A stretch of DNA of 64,000 nucleotides. It comes from RHKX01 sp963826475. GTDB lineage: Bacteria; Actinomycetota; Thermoleophilia; Solirubrobacterales; 70-9. Positions within the stretch are counted from its first letter, which is position 1. Each line of letters begins with the position of its first letter. The stretch lies in contig CAWGXC010000002.1 in assembly GCA_963826475.1 (NCBI GenBank), positions 1 through 64,000 of the forward strand, in the 5' to 3' direction. The position numbers and the translations under genes are program-made. Of this stretch, positions 59,780-64,000 are shown piece by piece. The notes below the pieces were generated by a model that had not been told where the DNA came from, did no database searches, and saw nothing but the letters and a program-made list of their open reading frames with translations.

Positions 59780-61657
59780 CTACCCGGATCCCAGCTGCAT
59801 CGGTGGCTGGATGAGCTCGATCGTTACGCCATCGGGATCGCTCGCGTAGAACGCTCGCGCCCCCTGCCAGGCGCCCTCGGCCTCGACGGTCACCGGTGGC
59901 GTCCGCGTCGGCACCTCGGCGGCGATCAGCCGGCGGTAGGCCTCGTCGACGTCGTTGACGCGGAGGCTCAGATGTGTCCCGCCGGCGCGATCGAAGGTCG
60001 GCTGAACCGGGGCTGGGTCGGAGTCCGAATACTCGATGAGCTCGATGACCTGGCCGTGACTGAGCTCGAGGTCAGCCCAGCGGACCCGCTGGCCCGCCAT
60101 GCCGGCGATCTCGAACTCAGCCGAGCCGTTCGACTCCCCTCGGGCTCGCACCGGCACGCCCAGCAGGCCGTGGTAGAAGCGCAACGAGCGGTCGAGGTCG
60201 GAGCAGGTAACGGAGAAGTGGTCGAGGGAGCTCACGAGGGCCGAGCGTGCATCCACGACCGGGCCGTGGCTCAGGCGCTCCGGCACGAGGTCCCGCGCGA
60301 AGACGTCCTCGATCGTCTCGTGTCGGCGGACGAGCTCGGCCCGATCGCCGTGGACGAGGACCGTGCCGGGCCTCGGCATGGCGTTGAAGTTGTTCGCGCC
60401 TGCCTCCTGATAGGCGCCGGTGTCGAGGAAGGCGAGCACGTCTCCGGGGGCGACGTCCGGCAAGTTGGCATCCGGCACGATCACGTCGAGCGCGCAGGTG
60501 CGCCCCGTGACGTCGGCGGTGAGGGTCCGCTCGGCATCCGGCTCCTTGACGGATAGGACCGTCCAGCGACTCGACTCGAGGTTGACGTCGGGGAGGTAGG
60601 CGTCGGAGGAATCGACCTCGACCCAGGTGAGCGGCTCCGGCTCACTCTGCCGCTTCACGTTCCGGACGGTGGCGAGGTGGATCCCGGCATCGGCGTAGAG
60701 CGCCCGCCCGGGCTCGAGCTCGAGCCTGATCGACGCCGGATCGATGTCGAGGCCGACCAGGCGCGCGTGCAGCCGTTCGCAGAGCGGGGCTGCGTAGGCA
60801 TCCGGGCCGGGGGAAAGGGGGGGCGCATTGCGGCGCTGGGGCAGGAGGCGCCCGAACGGGTCCCGTGGCGCGGGGAAGCCCCCGCCGAGGTCGATCTCCC
60901 GCAGGACGAGGCCATCCCAGCGCTCACGCAGGGCGGCGAGAGCCTCAGCCAGCGCGTCGACTGCCCGCACCCAGACCGCCGGATCGGATGAGTGCCGGCC
61001 GACGTGGAGATGGACGCCGGCGAGATCGATCGCGGGGTCGGTCAATAGGGACGGCTCCATGGCGAGCAGATCCTCGGTCGGAATTCCGGCCTTGTAGCGA
61101 TCGAGCGCCGAGCGGACGGACGCGCCCTCGGGGGACATCTCCGAGATCTGCTCTTCGAGACCGATCAGATCAGGGCGGAGCCGCAGGCGCAGATGCGCCC
61201 TCCTTCCGACCCGCTGCGCGGCCGCGATGGCGCGGGGGAGCTCGTCGGCACTGTCGAGGGTGATCCGCGCCCCGACGCCGATCGCACGCTCCAGGAGCGC
61301 AGGGTCCTTGGCCGACCCGTTCAGGGAGATCAACTCGGGAGGTGTGTCGCACCGCAGCGCCGCGTCCAGCTCGGCGGGGCCGAAGACGTCACATCCCACG
61401 CCCTCCTCGTTGAGCACGTGTCTGAGCGCCAGCACGGGATTGGCCTTCAGCGAAGGCAGCAGGAGCACCTGGCCCGGCCAGCGGGCGGCGAAAGCACTCC
61501 GCCACCGAGCGACGTTGCGACGAAGCTGATCCTCGGAGATGACGTAGAGGGGAGTGCCGAAACGGCTGGCGAGGGCGGCAGCCGAGCAACCCTCGATGTG
61601 CAGTCCGGCCTCGGCAATCGACAGGCACTCGTCGAGCTTGTCTGCGTGCGGATTCAT
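59780..61657 (-). CDS. LysA-like PLP decarboxylase fused to a VOC domain
   Basis: 625 aa. The N-terminal ~480 residues form a fold-type III PLP decarboxylase: PLP lysine in LLLPSLKANPVLAL, LDSADELPRAIAA, GGGFPAP, LELEPGRALYADAG and NNFNAMPRPGTVLV. The C-terminal ~140 residues are a VOC domain (LDHFSVTCSDLDRSLRFYHG, GGTHLSLRVNDVDEAYRRL, DPDGVTIELIQ). The fusion is unusual. The stop-adjacent upstream FAD oxidase gene overlaps the start by 4 nt. Substrate unknown: a D- or L-amino acid or diamino acid giving an amine would fit the neighbours. Confidence 0.8.
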   Translation of the reverse strand: MNPHADKLDECLSIAEAGLHIEGCSAAALASRFGTPLYVISEDQLRRNVARWRSAFAARWPGQVLLLPSLKANPVLALRHVLNEEGVGCDVFGPAELDAALRCDTPPELISLNGSAKDPALLERAIGVGARITLDSADELPRAIAAAQRVGRRAHLRLRLRPDLIGLEEQISEMSPEGASVRSALDRYKAGIPTEDLLAMEPSLLTDPAIDLAGVHLHVGRHSSDPAVWVRAVDALAEALAALRERWDGLVLREIDLGGGFPAPRDPFGRLLPQRRNAPPLSPGPDAYAAPLCERLHARLVGLDIDPASIRLELEPGRALYADAGIHLATVRNVKRQSEPEPLTWVEVDSSDAYLPDVNLESSRWTVLSVKEPDAERTLTADVTGRTCALDVIVPDANLPDVAPGDVLAFLDTGAYQEAGANNFNAMPRPGTVLVHGDRAELVRRHETIEDVFARDLVPERLSHGPVVDARSALVSSLDHFSVTCSDLDRSLRFYHGLLGVPVRARGESNGSAEFEIAGMAGQRVRWADLELSHGQVIELIEYSDSDPAPVQPTFDRAGGTHLSLRVNDVDEAYRRLIAAEVPTRTPPVTVEAEGAWQGARAFYASDPDGVTIELIQPPMQLGSG

Positions 61658-62787
61658 CGGGACCCTCCGGCGAGCGCCTCCACCGCGAGGTCGGCTGCCC
61701 GTGATCCGCTGTCGGGGGCGTACTGAAAGCCCTGGCCACCACACGCCGAAGCGATGACCGACCGGCCATGCCGTTGGATCAGGAACCGATCGTCGGGCGT
61801 ACTCGTGTAATTGCATGCCTCTTGATCCACGGGCTCGGCGCGCTCGCCGAAGACCGTCGCGACCCAGTCGGCTATGGCGTCGAGGTCGCAGCCCCGCGGT
61901 GCGCATGAGCGCTCTGGGTCGGCCTCGGGGCCGGGGGTGTGCAGGGATGCCTTCAGCCACCCGCGTGGGTCATACAGCGAATACGGCTCGAGCCCCTCGT
62001 AGTCGATCAGGGCCGGAACAGACTCCAGGGGCCTGCGCAGGTCGAAGTACGCGATGCTCTGGCAAGTGACGCGCAGAGGCAGCCGCGGCCCGTCGCTCGC
62101 AAGCAAACCGGGGGTCCAGCCGCCGGCGGCGATGATCACGGCCCCGACCTCCCACTCGGCCGAATCGCTCACCACCTCAACGGCGTCGCCGACGTTGGTG
62201 ATGGTGAGCACCCGTTCGTGCTCGTGCATGCTGACGCCCTCGGCGCGCGCGAGCGCGTACAGCGCCGTATGCGCCTCGGAAGCGAGGATCACACCCGCAT
62301 CCGGCTGAAAGAGAACCGGGCGATCGCCGCCGAGATCCAACTCGAAGCGGCGCCGGACCTCGGCGGGGTCGAGCAACTCGCTCTCGATTCCGGCAGCGGC
62401 GAGCGCCGATCGACCGTCCGTTGCGGTGGAGCCCACGCTGAGGGCCCCGCTCGGCCGAAGCAGCTCGACGCCGCAGTCATCCTCCGCTCTGCGCCAGGCA
62501 TCGAGGGCTGACTGGAACCTGGAAAGGTAGCCCGCAGCCGGAACCGGGGCGGGGCAGTAGATGCGGGCCTCGCCCTTGCTGGAGCCGATCGGCCTGCGGA
62601 TCTCGGAGCGCTCGACCAGAGCGGTCTCGAGGCCCCGCCGCGCGAGCTCCCCCGCCGCCGCGAGTCCCACGATGCCGCCCCCGATGACGAGGGCCTCCGC
62701 TTGACGTGCTTTGGAGGGCTGCTGCCATAGCGGAACGATCGTACTGTACGATCGTACTGATGCTGGTCGAAGCCGTCGCGGATGCAA
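61654..62787 (-). CDS. FAD-dependent amine/sarcosine oxidase-like (DAO family)
   Basis: About 360-377 aa. FAD-binding motif ALVIGGGIVGLAAAGELARRG, VIIAAGGWTPGLL, and SACGGQGFQYAPDSG at the C-terminus place it in the DAO/sarcosine-oxidase family, oxidising secondary or primary amines. The start is doubtful: the only in-frame start is TTG 62787, inside tetR and across the operator; the ATG at 62728 lies ideally but is in another frame, so an indel near the N-terminus is suspected. Overlaps the decarboxylase fusion by 4 nt. Confidence 0.8.
   Translation of the reverse strand: MHPRRLRPASVRSYSTIVPLWQQPSKARQAEALVIGGGIVGLAAAGELARRGLETALVERSEIRRPIGSSKGEARIYCPAPVPAAGYLSRFQSALDAWRRAEDDCGVELLRPSGALSVGSTATDGRSALAAAGIESELLDPAEVRRRFELDLGGDRPVLFQPDAGVILASEAHTALYALARAEGVSMHEHERVLTITNVGDAVEVVSDSAEWEVGAVIIAAGGWTPGLLASDGPRLPLRVTCQSIAYFDLRRPLESVPALIDYEGLEPYSLYDPRGWLKASLHTPGPEADPERSCAPRGCDLDAIADWVATVFGERAEPVDQEACNYTSTPDDRFLIQRHGRSVIASACGGQGFQYAPDSGSRAADLAVEALAGGSR
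62736..62754. promoter_or_regulatory. Perfect palindromic TetR operator
   Basis: CGATCGTAC-T-GTACGATCG is a perfect 9-bp inverted repeat five bases before the tetR ATG, and eight bases from the possible ATG of the divergent oxidase. Its size and place are typical for a TetR-type autoregulatory operator controlling both genes. Confidence 0.8.
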
Positions 62788-63422
62788 GGCCCTCCAGTGG
62801 CGTTCGCCCGCGCGGCAATGCCCGGCGCGAGCTGTTGATGCAGACCACGCTGGCGTTGATCGCCGAGCGGGGAATCGACGCGGTCAACCACCGCTCGGTC
62901 GCCGAGGCCGCGGACCTGCCGCTCGGCTCGACCACCTACTGGTTCGACTCTCGCCAGGACATGCTCAGCGCCTCCCTGAGGCACTTCGCAGAGCTCGAGC
63001 TGAGCAGGCTGAACGAACGCCTCGTCAGCGTGCGCCGTGGTGTGAAGTCGACCAAGCGCCTGGTCGATGCCTTCACCGAGCTGATGATCCCTCAGCTCGG
63101 CCCCGAACGGGCCGATGCGGCGGCTCTCTACGCCCTGCTGACCGAAGCCCCCCGACACCCCGAGCTCGAAGGCGTGTGCCGCGCCTGGACCGGCGCTTGG
63201 ACGAAGGCGCTCAGCGAGCTCTTCACCGAGCTCGGCGCTCCGGACCCGGCTCTCGAGGCGCGGATGTTCCTCGCGATGCTCGACGGGCTGCTCCTCAACC
63301 AGCTCGCCGCTCCGGAGCAGGACGTCGAGCGGAAGCTGATCCGCCCGGCGCTGCGCACCTGGTTCGAACGCCTTTCTCGCGAGCGCGAACACCGAGATCC
63401 AACCAGGAGGAGCACCAAGTGA
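62760..63422 (+). CDS. TetR-family transcriptional regulator
   Basis: 220 aa. The HTH lies near residues 30-75: LIAERGIDAVNHRSVAEAAD, LPLGSTTYWFDSRQDML. A helical ligand domain follows. Divergent from the FAD oxidase with the palindrome in between, and its stop overlaps the PotD-like GTG by 4 nt, so the regulator and transporter are co-transcribed. Ligand probably an amine or polyamine (context inference). Confidence 0.93.
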   Translation: MLVEAVADARPSSGVRPRGNARRELLMQTTLALIAERGIDAVNHRSVAEAADLPLGSTTYWFDSRQDMLSASLRHFAELELSRLNERLVSVRRGVKSTKRLVDAFTELMIPQLGPERADAAALYALLTEAPRHPELEGVCRAWTGAWTKALSELFTELGAPDPALEARMFLAMLDGLLLNQLAAPEQDVERKLIRPALRTWFERLSREREHRDPTRRSTK

Positions 63423-64000
63423 TACGAGCCGAACGTTCAAGGGGAGTCACGGGCCGGGTCATGCTCGCCCTGATCGGGGCGCTGCTGGCCCTCGGGCTCG
63501 GCGCCTGCGGCGGTGGGATCAACGACAGCTCACACAACGAGGTCACGGTCGCCAAGGCTGATGGGAAGGCGGGGGGAGATCTGACGATCTCCAACTGGTC
63601 GTACTACATCGACAAGCACACGATCCCGGACTTCGAACGACGAACCGGCGTCTCCGTGAAGTACGTCGAGGACATCAACTCCTACGACGAGTTCTTCGGC
63701 AAGATGCAGCCACTCCTGGCCGACGGGCAGTCGGGCGGACGCTCGCTGATGGTCGCCAGCGACTGGCTCGCGAAGAAGATGTACGACCTCGGCTATATCC
63801 AGAAGCTCGACAAGGATGCGCTCGCCCCCGCCTTCTCGAATCTGAGCCCGGACATCAAGGCGCCGGCCTCCGATCCCAACTGGGACTTCTCGATCCCGTG
63901 GCAGGGTGGGATGACGGGCTTGATCGTCAACCAGGACCGGGCGCCCGAGATCACCTCCGTCAATGACCTCTTCGACCCTAAGTACAAGGGCAGGGTGATG
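63419..64000 (+). CDS. Spermidine/putrescine-type ABC substrate-binding lipoprotein, 5' part
   Basis: 194 codons from GTG 63419 to the window edge. Signal peptide with lipobox (LALGLGACGGG), then PotD-like motifs NWSYYIDKHTIPDFERRTGV, SDWLAKKMYDLGYIQKLD and NDLFDPKYKGRVM. Periplasmic-type binding lipoprotein for polyamines or related cations. The remaining C-terminal half and any permease/ATPase genes lie outside the window. Confidence 0.92.
   Translation, partial: MIRAERSRGVTGRVMLALIGALLALGLGACGGGINDSSHNEVTVAKADGKAGGDLTISNWSYYIDKHTIPDFERRTGVSVKYVEDINSYDEFFGKMQPLLADGQSGGRSLMVASDWLAKKMYDLGYIQKLDKDALAPAFSNLSPDIKAPASDPNWDFSIPWQGGMTGLIVNQDRAPEITSVNDLFDPKYKGRVM

Noticed and set aside
1..64000. 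CRISPR arrays, transposases, integrases, phage structural genes
   Set aside because: No regularly spaced repeats of that kind and no protein motifs of these classes were found.

Overview
The window is high-GC DNA (roughly two thirds G+C by eye) with dense, mostly co-directional genes, frequent ATGA/GTGA start-stop overlaps and many GTG and TTG starts. Gene content points to an aerobic, menaquinone-using actinobacterium, most likely of the Thermoleophilia/Solirubrobacterales type: a menaquinol:cytochrome c reductase with split cytochrome b and a fused cytochrome c, cytochrome bd oxidase, Tat-exported ferritin-like proteins, and heme, menaquinone and Tat genes close together. The taxonomic call is an inference from gene content only. 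There is no rRNA, CRISPR array, transposase, integrase or replication origin. Two tRNA genes (Lys-CTT, Phe-GAA) are present.

Layout. 1-4.1 kb is an accessory stretch: a MazG-like pyrophosphohydrolase overlapping a frameshifted GIY-YIG/DUF2075 helicase that runs off the left edge, a truncated AbiEi-type remnant, a MazEF-like pair and a VapBC-like pair. 4.2-12.5 kb holds an HD/RecB-like/RNase H-like fusion nuclease, an ARPP-1 protein, a DUF5925-type AAA ATPase with a cysteine-rich neighbour, a Phd/PIN pair, and small stress genes (VOC, alkyltransferase-like protein, cupin, HD hydrolase). 12.5-21.3 kb is regulatory: a GAF/GGDEF/HD-GYP protein, a three-gene sigma factor/HTH/ImmA-IrrE operon, a cold-shock protein, an AbiEi-DUF559 protein, a thioesterase, a membrane diguanylate cyclase and a YmdB phosphodiesterase.

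21.4-34 kb is core bioenergetics: an ABC exporter, then hemB, a fused siroheme-decarboxylase-like gene and hemL; tatA and two Tat-type ferritin-like proteins; the Rieske/cytochrome b/cytochrome c complex; menG and a polyprenyl diphosphate synthase. 34-41 kb has dcd, then a copper/periplasmic block (beta-helix protein, two cupredoxins, a two-domain multicopper oxidase) running into a second tatA, tatC and a TPR membrane protein. 41-55 kb is mixed metabolism: nucleotide-sugar dehydrogenase, RibD-like reductase, HAD hydrolase, sucCD, an aminotransferase, a DtxR regulator, cydAB, and a dihydropteroate synthase. 55-64 kb holds an MrfA-like helicase, an MBL hydrolase, and at the right edge an amine/polyamine module: decarboxylase-VOC fusion, FAD amine oxidase, TetR regulator with a perfect palindromic operator, and a PotD-like binding protein cut by the window end.

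Six single-base indels break three otherwise well conserved genes (DUF2075, hemL, beta-helix), and two further gene ends look disturbed, so residual assembly errors should be kept in mind. The most interesting non-coding signals are a 44-nt hairpin repeat found twice identically and once inverted with a compensatory base-pair change, and a long-range hairpin after sucD that reaches into the next gene's start.
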